From the NCBI GenBank assembly GCA_024235795.1, contig JACKLR010000001.1, positions 372,001-436,000 on the forward strand: DNA of 64,000 nucleotides. The letters are read 5' to 3'. A program made the position numbers and the translations under genes. Source of the stretch: Burkholderiales bacterium. Its GTDB lineage: Bacteria > Pseudomonadota > Gammaproteobacteria > Burkholderiales > Nitrosomonadaceae. The notes below the pieces were generated by a model, which did not search any database, had not been told where the DNA came from, and was given only the letters and a program-made list of their open reading frames with translations. Shown here piece by piece: positions 53,904 through 62,682 of the stretch. Positions within the stretch are counted from its first letter, which is position 1. Every line of letters starts with the position of its first letter.

Positions 53904-55283
53904 TCAGCATTCCGTAATACTCACAGCCAGACCTCCCAAAGATGTTTCCTTGTATTTAACCGACATTTCCAGACCTGTCTGTTTCATCGCAGCAATACAA
54001 TTATCCAACGACATAAAATGCTGCCCATCCCCGCGAATGGCAAGGGATGCCGCTGTATACGCCTTAATTGCGCCAAAACCGTTGCGCTCGATACACGGCA
54101 CCTGAACGAGGCTGCCGACCGGATCGCACGTCATTCCCAGATGATGCTCCAGTGCAATTTCTGCCGCATTTTCAATCTGCTCGGTCGTTCCTCCCTTGAT
54201 CGCACACAGTCCGGCTGCGGCCATAGCCGAGGCAGAGCCGACCTCGCCCTGACAGCCTACTTCAGCACCCGATATGGAGCTGTTATGCTTGATCAAACCG
54301 CCCACTGCGGCTGCGACCAAAAGAAAATCGCGTACCTGCTGTTCTGTTGCATTTTCATGCTTGACTGCATAATAAATCACAGCCGGAATAACTCCTGCGG
54401 CGCCATTGGTCGGCGCGGTGACCACCATATGGCCTGCTGCGTTTTCTTCATTGACCGCCATGGCGTATGCGCACAACCAGTCATTTAAATTTGCGTGCTG
54501 CGGATTTTCCTGCAGTTGGTGGTACAACGCCTTTGCACGCCTTTGTACTTTTAAACCACCCGGCAAGCAGCCTTCGGTTGTCAAGCCATTCTGTATACAG
54601 GAATACATGGCATTCCAGATCGCATCCAGACCGGTGTTCAATTTTTCTTCGCTGATACGTTCCTGCTCGTTGCGTCGCTTCATCCCGGCAACGGACAAAC
54701 CGCTATCGGCTGACATTTTCATCATCTGGTTGGCATTTGCAAATGGAAAACCACAGGAATTTTCCGTATCCATTTTAAGTGGCGCCACCAGCTGATTGAT
54801 CTCTGCCAAAGTAGTGATAAAACCACCGCCAATAGAGAAATAGGTTTCCGTCAGAACCGTTTTCCCGACCGAATTCATGAGCTGAAAAATCATGCCGTTT
54901 GGATGCTCGGGCAACGGTTCCCCACGATCGAAAACAATATCATCGGGCACAGTAAACAGTATTGAGGCATGACTATTACTCGCAATGGTATTTTGTGCAG
55001 AAAGACTGTCTACCAGTGTATTGACATCTTCTTTTGCGAGTCCTTGCGGCGTGTAGTCATTCAACCCCAGGATAACTGCGCGATCTGTCGCATGACCTTT
55101 CCCTGTAAACGCCAAAGAACCTTTGAGCGTACACCGCAAATGGAATGGTTGCATGTCCTGATGATCGGTGACAAATGCAACACATCGGCGACGAAAATCC
55201 TTTGCAGCCACCATCGGCCCCATTGTGTGTGAACTCGAGGGACCGATGCCAATTTTGAAAAGATCAAGAACACTGATAAACAT
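53904..55283 (-). CDS. sdaA: L-serine ammonia-lyase (iron-sulfur type)
   Basis: This 459-residue protein has the single-chain serine dehydratase layout. A beta domain starts LDLFKIGIGPSSSHTMGPM. The alpha domain has GAAGVIPAV, SISGAEVGCQGEVGSASAMAAAGL and EHHLGMTCDPVGSLVQVPCIERN. The cysteines of the last two blocks bind the [4Fe-4S] cluster. It deaminates serine to pyruvate. It is monocistronic and convergent with the DUF3422 gene. Confidence 0.96.
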   Translation of the reverse strand: MFISVLDLFKIGIGPSSSHTMGPMVAAKDFRRRCVAFVTDHQDMQPFHLRCTLKGSLAFTGKGHATDRAVILGLNDYTPQGLAKEDVNTLVDSLSAQNTIASNSHASILFTVPDDIVFDRGEPLPEHPNGMIFQLMNSVGKTVLTETYFSIGGGFITTLAEINQLVAPLKMDTENSCGFPFANANQMMKMSADSGLSVAGMKRRNEQERISEEKLNTGLDAIWNAMYSCIQNGLTTEGCLPGGLKVQRRAKALYHQLQENPQHANLNDWLCAYAMAVNEENAAGHMVVTAPTNGAAGVIPAVIYYAVKHENATEQQVRDFLLVAAAVGGLIKHNSSISGAEVGCQGEVGSASAMAAAGLCAIKGGTTEQIENAAEIALEHHLGMTCDPVGSLVQVPCIERNGFGAIKAYTAASLAIRGDGQHFMSLDNCIAAMKQTGLEMSVKYKETSLGGLAVSITEC

Positions 55284-55560
55284 GAATATTGCCTAAAATA
55301 TTTTATTTAACTTAAACCAACAATAAATAATATGTACAACGTTACAATAAAATCCACTGTATTTCATTTTAGCCGACTTTGATGCAAAATGCTTTTTTAT
55401 ATAAAGTTTAAAGAAGTCTAGAGAATTTAAACCACAAACCCTATAATTGGCTGATAACAACGTACCAAAAAAGACCCAAAAAGAATTCGCTATATTTTTC
55501 AAGTACGTTAGAAAATTGGCATAGGAACAGGAATACGGAAATTACAAAACGAGGAAAATT

Positions 55561-56040
55561 ATGACAACAGTTGGTGCACGCCTAAATCGTCTTGTCGAAG
55601 AAAAAGTACATGACACTTATACAATCAAGAAAAAGCTTTCTGAACCCACAGTATGCCCGAGCTGCAATGCCGTCTATCATAAAGGCCATTGGCAGTGGCT
55701 GGATGTTCCGAACAATGCAGAAGAACACAAATGCCCTGCATGCCTGCGTATCGAGGACAAAGTTCCCTGTGGTTATATCACCATAAGCGGTGATTTCTAC
55801 CGTCAGCACAAAGACGAAATCATGGGATTGATCCGTAACAAGGAAAATCGCGAAAAAACAGGACATCCATTAAACCGCATTATGGACATGATTGAAACCG
55901 ATGATGGCCTGGAAATCACCACAACCGATATGCATTTACCACGAGACATCGGCGTGGCGCTGGAACATGCCTATGACGGAACACTCGACTATCATTATGA
56001 AGCAGGCAGCAATATCCTGCGGGTCAAGTGGTCACGATAA
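55561..56040 (+). CDS. BCAM0308-type zinc-ribbon protein
   Basis: The 159-residue protein has a zinc ribbon with C32, C35, C58 and C61 (CPSC and CPAC), then GYITISGDFYRQHKDEIMGLIRNKENRE and an alpha/beta end with DMHLPRDIGVALEHAY. It matches the BCAM0308 family, with a fold resembling the NMD3 N-terminal region; no function is known. GAGG precedes the start by 6 bases. Two small hairpins lie between it and the convergent nuclease gene. Confidence 0.8.
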   Translation: MTTVGARLNRLVEEKVHDTYTIKKKLSEPTVCPSCNAVYHKGHWQWLDVPNNAEEHKCPACLRIEDKVPCGYITISGDFYRQHKDEIMGLIRNKENREKTGHPLNRIMDMIETDDGLEITTTDMHLPRDIGVALEHAYDGTLDYHYEAGSNILRVKWSR

Positions 56041-56083
56041 AGACTGCAAAAACAAATACATAGAAAAGTACAGAAGATGGTGA

Positions 56084-56116
56084 GGTAATCCCTGTCATTC
56101 TGCCAATGGGATTACC
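56084..56116. terminator. Hairpin between convergent genes
   Basis: Perfect 9-base stem GGTAATCCC/GGGATTACC with extra inner pairing CATT/AATG. No T-run follows on either strand, so function as an intrinsic terminator is uncertain; a second small hairpin (CCCG/CGGG) lies at 56134-56146. Confidence 0.45.
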
Positions 56117-56151
56117 ATCATCGATTAATATCTCCCGTAAAGCGGGAAACA

Positions 56152-57609
56152 TCAACCTGAATCACCTTTGCTCGAAAGATCGCGTATCCATAATTCAAGT
56201 CTGCGTGTTGCCATTACATCATCACAATTATAAGCAAGTATTTCGGTTTTCAGGCGTTGTTTTACTCTTGAATCGGTTGCTTGCAGAAAGCGATTGAACT
56301 GTACCACGGACCACTGAGAACCGGATTCTTCGTTTACCCATTGGAAATTCACCAGTTTAGGATGCTTGCAGATATCCTTTAAGCCATAACCCTGTAGCGG
56401 CAACACCAAGCTATCCAACACCGGTTTTTGCAAATCAAATAAGGGACTGACTTCGCCATCCTGCCCTAACAACCACTGCACTGTGTTATGACCACTCATA
56501 TGATAACGCTCGGCATATTTTTTAATGGTAGCCCTTTCATGATTCGAATAGTGCGCAAAAATCACCGGTGAATAGCGTGTACGATAGTGTTCTATTTTTT
56601 CCAGAAATGTGCACCAGCCACGATAGTCCTGCGTCTCATCATCCGTCCATACATAATCAAAATCATGTTGAGTATAGGGTGGCGTAAGCAATCCCCACAA
56701 GTAAACATGCCTGTCACAAGTAGCCGCCAGTGGATTATCTTCAATATCGAAATGAACCCAGTTACCGTCCGGCAGCGTGATAGTCTTCAACTGGAAAGTT
56801 TCATCATTCAGAATTGATCGAGCCTGCAAGATGGCGCGCTGCTTTTTTTTCAAACTCGCAAGATGCGGAACATCAGGAATATTTTCAGCGTTGAGTGATG
56901 CAAGCTGGGGGATTGTACGAATACCGGCCAGAGCCAAGCGCGCTGCAGTGCGACCATGCACGCCATAGAGTAATGAAATATCCGCTTTAGCATCAAATTG
57001 TGAGCGGCAATGTGCAAAATAAGGACAAATACGGCATCGGCTATGGCTGTATCGCACCTCCGGCTGTTTTGATTGCTCACGTAACTGGTGCATACTGTCA
57101 ATAAACGCATCAACCAGTGCATCGACTTCTTCACCAAGACTTGCCATACGCCCATCGCCAAGAAACACGATGGCAGGTAAATTATTGTCCACCAATCGGC
57201 GATATAAACCCAGTTGTATTTGCACGGCTTTCTTGTTTTCATTTTGTGTCAATTTGGCATCGGCTGCTTGGTATTGACCATTCTCGTGACGAATCAAAAA
57301 ATCCGGAAAACCAAGCAGACCTACTTCATGGTTTATAAGTCGTGCCTGATAAATAACCGGCACACCCTCATCCATCAGAATTTGGGTATGTTCAAAAGAT
57401 GTTGCCTGATACACATCATGTCTGGACTGTAATTGCGTCAATATTCGTTGTTCATGCTGTAATCCGGCATCAAATAAAAGCTGACTGAACGGGTCAGGTT
57501 CATAGTACGTTGCCTGATGCAAATCCAGCCAGGCACGCCGAATACATGAGACCCAAGCAGTGGCGTCGCTGGGCTTGATCAATTTACTGTTGGACTTGCT
57601 GTCTTTCAT
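56152..57609 (-). CDS. TM0106-type RecB-like nuclease with RNase H-like C-terminus
   Basis: The 485-residue protein starts with a RecB/PD-(D/E)xK-like region (about 30-175, with LGFPDFLIRHENGQYQAADAKLT carrying candidate D and D-x-K). A cysteine group follows (SRCRICPYFAHC, about 190-200, possibly for an iron-sulfur cluster). The C-terminal part (about 290-475) resembles an RNase H-type exonuclease with VHFDIEDNP and YNCDDVMATRRLELW. This matches the TM0106 family, a putative nuclease. No CRISPR, recombination or restriction gene lies beside it. Confidence 0.85.
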   Translation of the reverse strand: MKDSKSNSKLIKPSDATAWVSCIRRAWLDLHQATYYEPDPFSQLLFDAGLQHEQRILTQLQSRHDVYQATSFEHTQILMDEGVPVIYQARLINHEVGLLGFPDFLIRHENGQYQAADAKLTQNENKKAVQIQLGLYRRLVDNNLPAIVFLGDGRMASLGEEVDALVDAFIDSMHQLREQSKQPEVRYSHSRCRICPYFAHCRSQFDAKADISLLYGVHGRTAARLALAGIRTIPQLASLNAENIPDVPHLASLKKKQRAILQARSILNDETFQLKTITLPDGNWVHFDIEDNPLAATCDRHVYLWGLLTPPYTQHDFDYVWTDDETQDYRGWCTFLEKIEHYRTRYSPVIFAHYSNHERATIKKYAERYHMSGHNTVQWLLGQDGEVSPLFDLQKPVLDSLVLPLQGYGLKDICKHPKLVNFQWVNEESGSQWSVVQFNRFLQATDSRVKQRLKTEILAYNCDDVMATRRLELWIRDLSSKGDSG

Positions 57610-57739
57610 CCATTTATTTCGATCATTTTATATATAAGGTTAACGCGCTTAATATTGACTATTTTTTCTGATCACGTGATGATGCGCTAATCCTAAGCAA
57701 TACGCTCCAGGCATGTTAAAGTTGAAAAGGAAATAGGTT

Positions 57740-58054
57740 ATGAAAATTGTATCAGTATTTGGCATCGCTATTTTATCAACCCTGATGATTTCATCCGTTC
57801 TGGCAGGCTCACTGGACAAATATAGGGACGATTTCCCGGCGCCATCAGTTTATCAACAACAGTTTTCTCCCGATGAAGTTAAAAGACGTCTAAATGAAAA
57901 AATGAAACGCGCGATTCAAATACTCAACACCATGGAAGGCGAAGAAAAGGAACGCTGGATTAATGAGTACAAAAACAGACTTGAGGAAGCGCTCGCTTCA
58001 GGCAATCATTTAAAAGCGGCGTATTATCGAGGAATCTTGGAAGGGGCAGAGTAA
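57740..58054 (+). CDS. Small exported protein, unknown function
   Basis: The 104-residue protein has a signal peptide (about 22 residues, ending SSVLA-GS). The mature part is charged and helical, with FSPDEVKRRLNEKMKRAIQILNTMEGEEKERWINEYKNRLEEAL. There is no Cys and no recognised family. AAGGAA precedes the start by 9 bases. It lies 4 bases before the next gene, so the two are probably co-transcribed. Confidence 0.7.
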   Translation: MKIVSVFGIAILSTLMISSVLAGSLDKYRDDFPAPSVYQQQFSPDEVKRRLNEKMKRAIQILNTMEGEEKERWINEYKNRLEEALASGNHLKAAYYRGILEGAE

Positions 58055-58058
58055 AAAA

Positions 58059-58565
58059 ATGAGAACAATTATTTTATTAATTTTACTGCTGTCAGTTTCA
58101 CCAAGTGTATATACACAAGCTACCGATCCGTCGCCAGCCTCGTCAAATAGTTCATCAGAACTCGAAGCGCTTTCATTTGACAAGGTTTTTGACAAAATCA
58201 CTTTGGAAGAAACCGATTCGCTAACAAGCCCTGTCGACCCAACAAGTTCAATCAAATTTGTCCGTGTAGAAAACGAATTCTATTATGTCGTTATTCTTTC
58301 CTTAATGTGTTTGCTTTCCCTCAGTATCGTGTTATTTTTTTTGATAAAACTCAAGAAAGATGCGCAACCTAAAGACATCGTAAGCGGAGCAGGCCTCATT
58401 ATCATTGTTTTTGGCACCATCATTCTGGTACTGATTGTCGACACGTCGGAACAATTGACTGCAGCCATCGGCATTCTCGGAGCAATAGCCGGATATCTGT
58501 TCCGTTCGGCACAGGAAGACGGTCAAAAAACCGATCAGAAGCCTTCCGCAGAAAAAGACAATTAA
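58059..58565 (+). CDS. Small membrane protein, unknown function
   Basis: The 168-residue protein has an N-terminal signal or anchor (about 1-20), a Ser- and Thr-rich extracytoplasmic part (about 22-70), two membrane segments (about 74-96 and 105-128) and a short third hydrophobic run (GILGAIAGYLFRSA), then a charged tail. No family was recognised. It lies between the small exported protein and the SRP RNA gene. An ATP-synthase-like or channel role is not supported. Confidence 0.68.
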   Translation: MRTIILLILLLSVSPSVYTQATDPSPASSNSSSELEALSFDKVFDKITLEETDSLTSPVDPTSSIKFVRVENEFYYVVILSLMCLLSLSIVLFFLIKLKKDAQPKDIVSGAGLIIIVFGTIILVLIVDTSEQLTAAIGILGAIAGYLFRSAQEDGQKTDQKPSAEKDN

Positions 58566-58612
58566 CTTAATACTGTCTTTGCAATATTATCGTACAAATT
58601 TTGTAAAGCACT

Positions 58613-58640
58613 TTGTTTACAATCTGCGTACTGGTATACT
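58613..58640 (+). promoter_or_regulatory. Sigma-70-type promoter for the SRP RNA gene
   Basis: TTGTTT, a 16-base spacer, TATACT (5/6 of consensus). Transcription would start near 58647, giving a short 5' leader that RNase P could remove. Confidence 0.6.
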
Positions 58641-58670
58641 CACGCATCTTAAAACATTCTGTTTTCCAAC

Positions 58671-58767
58671 GGCGGGCCTCCCCGCATTGCAAAGTAGTGA
58701 ACCTGGTCAGGTCCGGAAGGAAGCAGCCACAGCTATTTCTTGCAAGTGCCGGGGGTTTGGCTCGCCA
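58671..58767 (+). ncRNA. ffs: Small SRP RNA (4.5S RNA)
   Basis: The core matches the 4.5S hairpin: the strictly conserved GGTCAGGTCCGGAAGG and AGCAGCC apical-loop segments (58705-58727), the CCCGCA-type 5' arm and GTGCCGGG on the 3' arm. Outer stem GGCGGGCC (58671-58678) pairs with GGCTCGCC (58759-58766) apart from one mismatch. It pairs with Ffh to target nascent membrane proteins. The usual place before dnaX in betaproteobacteria supports the call; end positions are approximate. Confidence 0.95.
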
Positions 58768-58873
58768 CCCTGATGGTATTCTATAGTTTTTAAAAAACTA
58801 TATCCTGATGTATCGACATAAGCCGACCTGCTATAATGCATGATGTTTAATTCCTCCATATAGTTCGAAGAAC

Positions 58874-60475
58874 GTGTTTCAATCACAAGTCCTTGCACGA
58901 AAGTGGCGTCCCAGAAATTTTCCTGAATTAATCGGGCAGGATCATGTTGTCAGGGCGCTGACGAATGCGCTGGAACAAAATCGGCTACACCATGCCTATT
59001 TGTTCACAGGCACACGCGGTGTTGGAAAAACCACAGTTGCACGGATATTAGCTAAAGCATTAAATTGCGAAAAAGGAATCACGTCCACACCTTGTGGAAC
59101 CTGTACAGCCTGTACACAAATAGATGGCGGGCATTCTATCGATTTGATCGAACTTGATGCTGCATCAAATACTCAAGTCGACCATATGCGTGATTTACTG
59201 GAAAATGCGCTTTATGCACCAACCAGTGCGCGTTTTAAGATATACATAATCGATGAAGTACACATGCTATCCAAATCGGCGTTCAATGCAATGCTGAAAA
59301 CACTTGAAGAACCGCCTGCACATGTTAAGTTTGTTCTAGCCACAACAGATCCTCAGAAAATACCGATTACAGTACTTTCTCGATGCCTGCAGTTTAATTT
59401 GAAGCAAATTCCAGCAGTACGTATTACAGCGCATCTTAAGAACACCCTGATCCGAGAAAAAATTCCAGTCGACGAAATCGCATTAGCACTCATTGCACAA
59501 GCTGCTCAAGGCAGTATGCGCGATGCCCTGAGCATTTTGGATCAGGCGATCGCTTTTGGCGAAGGTAATGTAACCGAGAACGCGGTGCGTGACATGCTCG
59601 GCGCAATCGATCAGCGCTATCTGTATGATTTACTCGAAGCGCTGGCTTCAACAAACGGCCAACAATTGCTATCGCTTGCTGATGAAATGGAAGCGCAGTG
59701 CCTATCGTTTGAAACAGCTCTGCAGGATTTGGCAACTGCATTGCACCGCATTGCATTAGCACAAACGGTACCGCAGTCAATCAATGAAGACATACCGGAA
59801 TATCAACAGATTTTATCCCTGGCGAAAATCTTTTCACCGGAAGATGTTCAATTGTTTTACCAGATTGCATTGCATGGACGTAATGATTTGAACCTTGCAC
59901 CGGATGAATATGCTGGCTTTACCATGACACTAATACGTATGCTGACGTTTATGCCTGATCATTTGAACACAAATTTGCCAAACCAGCAACAAAATCCTGA
60001 TCTCACCACAAAAAATACGCGTTCAAACAATAATCAGAAGACATCTCCAGAAGCAGAAAAAGGCACTCAATCCTCATTGATCAAAAGTAGCCCTTTACCA
60101 GACTGGCATGACTTGGTTAAACAATTAAAATTGACGGGTATGGCAAAAATGCTGGCACAACATAGTGAGGCAAATATTTTGAGCAGTGATAAAATTGAAT
60201 TATTTGTCCCCGAAGTGCACAAATACCTGTTAGACAAAAAATACCAGAAAACAATACAAACTGCACTCAACACACACTTCGGAAAACCGGTTGCGCTCAG
60301 CTTTACTATTGGCAGCATCACCGGTTTAACACCTGCCGCCATACATCAGCTTGAAAACGAAGCAAAGCAGGCAAAAGCGATAGCAGCCATTGAGCAAGAT
60401 CCGGTTGTACAAGAGCTGGTAGATAGTTTTGACGCAAAAATCATCGAATCTTCAATCAAACCGATTCAAAATTAA
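58874..60475 (+). CDS. dnaX: DNA polymerase III subunits gamma/tau
   Basis: The 533-residue protein starts VFQSQVLARKWRPRNFPELIGQDH (GTG start), with a P-loop GTRGVGKTT near residue 43-51, zinc cysteines C-x9-C-x2-C-x2-C (CEKGITSTPCGTCTAC), Walker B IIDEVHMLS and sensor SRC. Domain IV onward (about 365-533) is the tau-specific part, with a Thr-, Asn- and Lys-rich linker. The clamp-loader ATPase and polymerase tether of replication. It follows the SRP RNA gene by about 107 bases and is followed by ybaB. Confidence 0.95.
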   Translation: MFQSQVLARKWRPRNFPELIGQDHVVRALTNALEQNRLHHAYLFTGTRGVGKTTVARILAKALNCEKGITSTPCGTCTACTQIDGGHSIDLIELDAASNTQVDHMRDLLENALYAPTSARFKIYIIDEVHMLSKSAFNAMLKTLEEPPAHVKFVLATTDPQKIPITVLSRCLQFNLKQIPAVRITAHLKNTLIREKIPVDEIALALIAQAAQGSMRDALSILDQAIAFGEGNVTENAVRDMLGAIDQRYLYDLLEALASTNGQQLLSLADEMEAQCLSFETALQDLATALHRIALAQTVPQSINEDIPEYQQILSLAKIFSPEDVQLFYQIALHGRNDLNLAPDEYAGFTMTLIRMLTFMPDHLNTNLPNQQQNPDLTTKNTRSNNNQKTSPEAEKGTQSSLIKSSPLPDWHDLVKQLKLTGMAKMLAQHSEANILSSDKIELFVPEVHKYLLDKKYQKTIQTALNTHFGKPVALSFTIGSITGLTPAAIHQLENEAKQAKAIAAIEQDPVVQELVDSFDAKIIESSIKPIQN

Positions 60476-60487
60476 AGGAGACTCACC

Positions 60488-60817
60488 ATGAAAGCTAATC
60501 TAGCAAATATGATGAAACAGGCACAGCAGGTACAAGAGAGCATGAAGCAAATGCAGGAAAAACTCGCCACATTGGAGGTTGAAGGCCAGTCGGGCGCAGG
60601 AATGGTCAAAATTATTATGACTTGCCGCCATGATGTTAAAAGTGTGCAAATTGACGACAGCCTGGTAGGAGATGGCGATGACAAGGAAATGTTGGAAGAT
60701 TTGATTGCAGCCGCATTCAATGACGCTGTACGCCGCGTTGAAACAACAACCCAGGAAAAAATGGCGGAACTAACCGGCGGGCTCGGTTTGCCACCAGGCA
60801 TGAAACTGCCGTTTTAA
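60488..60817 (+). CDS. ybaB: YbaB/EbfC nucleoid-associated protein
   Basis: The 109-residue protein is a standard YbaB/EbfC: MKANLANMMKQAQQVQESMKQMQEKLA, EVEGQSGAGMVKI and the C-terminal EKMAELTGGLGLPPGMKLPF. It binds DNA as a dimer. AAAGGAG precedes the start by 8 bases; it lies 12 bases after dnaX, the normal pairing. In most genomes recR follows; here an rluB-type gene follows instead. Confidence 0.95.
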   Translation: MKANLANMMKQAQQVQESMKQMQEKLATLEVEGQSGAGMVKIIMTCRHDVKSVQIDDSLVGDGDDKEMLEDLIAAAFNDAVRRVETTTQEKMAELTGGLGLPPGMKLPF

Positions 60818-60838
60818 TGTGGAGTAACCAAACTATTT

Positions 60839-61660
60839 ATGCATACAAATATGTCAATCAGATCGGGAAGAAAGAAAACGCCCTTGCGGTCTCCTGTATT
60901 TGAAAAACAGAATGCCTCTGCCCCGCCTGCAACAACTTACAAACTGCAAAAACTTTTAGCGCAAAAAGGACTGGGTTCCAGGCGTGAAATGGAAACATTA
61001 ATTGCTTCAGGTCAAGTCAGTATCAACGGCAGAGTTGCCATTCTCGGTGATCGAGTCGGCGCAAAAGACAGGGTACAGATTGGCAAACGCGTGATCCGCT
61101 TCGATTTGTCTGAACGATTACCCCGTGTGCTGCTTTATCACAAACCTGAAGGTGAAATTGTCAGCCGGCATGATCCTGAAGGCCGTCCGACAGTTTTCGA
61201 TAGACTGCCGCACCTCAAATCTTCCAAATGGATTGCAATCGGTCGCCTGGATTTTAATACCAGCGGACTGCTGATTTTTACCACCGATGGCTCACTGGCC
61301 AACCGGCTAATGCACCCGCGTTTTGAAGTTGAACGCGAATATGCAGTGCGTATCGTCGGGAAACTGACAGCTGAACAAATCACGCAATTGACAACCGGGA
61401 TTCATCTGGATGACGGCACGGTGTCATTCACTCAACTTGCTGAACAGGGTGGCGAAGGTATTAATCATTGGTATCGTGTTATTTTACAGGAAGGAAAAAA
61501 CCGCGAAATCCGGCGCATGTTTGAAGCGCTCGGTATTATGGTAAGTCGTCTGATGCGTGTACGATTCGGGCCGATCAATTTGCCCCCACGTATAAAACGC
61601 GGCAAATGGCTGGAACTTGATGAAAAAGAAGCACGGCGCTTGCTAGATATGCTTTCTTGA
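60839..61660 (+). CDS. rluB: 23S rRNA pseudouridine synthase RluB-like
   Basis: This 273-residue RsuA-family enzyme has an S4 RNA-binding domain (about 35-95, KLLAQKGLGSRREMETLIASGQVSING) and the synthase domain with catalytic Asp in GRLDFNTSGLLIFTTDG and RVILQEGKNREIRRMFEALG. The first 35 residues are basic and disordered-looking. RluB converts U2605 of 23S rRNA; RluE or RluF are less likely given length and tail. It lies 21 bases after ybaB and 7 bases from the convergent prmB stop. Confidence 0.92.
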   Translation: MHTNMSIRSGRKKTPLRSPVFEKQNASAPPATTYKLQKLLAQKGLGSRREMETLIASGQVSINGRVAILGDRVGAKDRVQIGKRVIRFDLSERLPRVLLYHKPEGEIVSRHDPEGRPTVFDRLPHLKSSKWIAIGRLDFNTSGLLIFTTDGSLANRLMHPRFEVEREYAVRIVGKLTAEQITQLTTGIHLDDGTVSFTQLAEQGGEGINHWYRVILQEGKNREIRRMFEALGIMVSRLMRVRFGPINLPPRIKRGKWLELDEKEARRLLDMLS

Positions 61661-61667
61661 TGGACTA

Positions 61668-62564
61668 TCAGCCTACAAGCTGATCACGATTGAGCAAAAA
61701 AACAAAACCATCGCCTGCACTGGTTTCAAGCCAGGTAAACGGCAACTGGGGGAATGCCTCCATCAGCACTTCTTTATTATGACCGATTTCAACAATAAGC
61801 ATGCCTTGATCGGTCAAATGATTGGCAGCATCAGCTAAAATCTGTCGTGTTGCATCCAGGCCGTCTACACCACTGGCAAGCGCACCAACCGGCTCATGAT
61901 GGTATTCTTCAGGCAATGACGCCATGGATTGCGCATTAACATAAGGCGGATTACTGATGATCAGATCATATCGCTTACCGGATAATCCGTTAAACATATC
62001 GGATTGAATCAATTGAACCCGATGCTGCAACTGATAGCTCGAAATATTTTTTTTTGCAACAGCAAGCGCATCGTCTGAAATGTCTACAGCATCAACCTCA
62101 GCACGTTCAAACACCAGTGCTATCAGTATGGCCAGGCAACCCGAACCCGTACACAGATCGAGCGCAGTATGGATATTCTCAGGATCGATAATCCAAGGTT
62201 CCAACTGATTTTGCAAAAGTTCTGCGATGAATGAACGTGGAATAATGACGCGCTCATCGACATAAAAAGAATAATCGACTAACCAAGCCTCATGAGTTAG
62301 ATAAGCTGCCGGTTTTTTTTCTGTGATTCGTCGCTTTAGAATATCCTCTACCTGAGTTATTTCATCGCTGGTTAGCCGCGCATCAAGAAACGGTTCCAAC
62401 TGGTCAAGCGGCAGATGCAAGGTATGCAGAATAAGATAAGCTGCTTCATCATAGGCTGTAGCGGAACCGTGACCAAAAAAAAGCCCGGCCTGATTAAATC
62501 TGCTGACTGCAAAGCGCAGCAGATCCCGTATTGTATATAATTGCGTTCTTGCTTGAATGAACAT
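61668..62564 (-). CDS. prmB: 50S ribosomal protein L3 glutamine methyltransferase PrmB
   Basis: The 298-residue protein has VIIPRSFIAELLQNQL (PrmB differs from PrmC's PRPETE here), the SAM loop LDLCTGSGCLAI near residue 137 and the catalytic NPPYVNAQSM near 205. PrmB modifies a Gln in L3. The block FLDARLTSDE replaces the PrmC N-domain pattern. It is convergent with rluB, 7 bases apart, and divergent from tadA. Confidence 0.94.
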   Translation of the reverse strand: MFIQARTQLYTIRDLLRFAVSRFNQAGLFFGHGSATAYDEAAYLILHTLHLPLDQLEPFLDARLTSDEITQVEDILKRRITEKKPAAYLTHEAWLVDYSFYVDERVIIPRSFIAELLQNQLEPWIIDPENIHTALDLCTGSGCLAILIALVFERAEVDAVDISDDALAVAKKNISSYQLQHRVQLIQSDMFNGLSGKRYDLIISNPPYVNAQSMASLPEEYHHEPVGALASGVDGLDATRQILADAANHLTDQGMLIVEIGHNKEVLMEAFPQLPFTWLETSAGDGFVFLLNRDQLVG

Positions 62565-62682
62565 GTGTCCTCAACTGCTTAAGGTCAAAGTATCGGATAT
62601 TGAGAAAATCAAATAACGGGAATGTAGCATAAAAGCCAACTTAACAACCTGAATCTTTAAACATTGCATTAAACCAACATTA

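Noticed and set aside
60040..60095. Possible dnaX -1 frameshift site (run of A in GCAGAAAAAGGC) giving a gamma-like product
   Set aside because: The run does not form the A-AAA-AAG heptamer used in E. coli, and I saw no upstream ribosome-like site or strong hairpin after it. The -1 frame does stop about ten codons later, but this alone is weak evidence.
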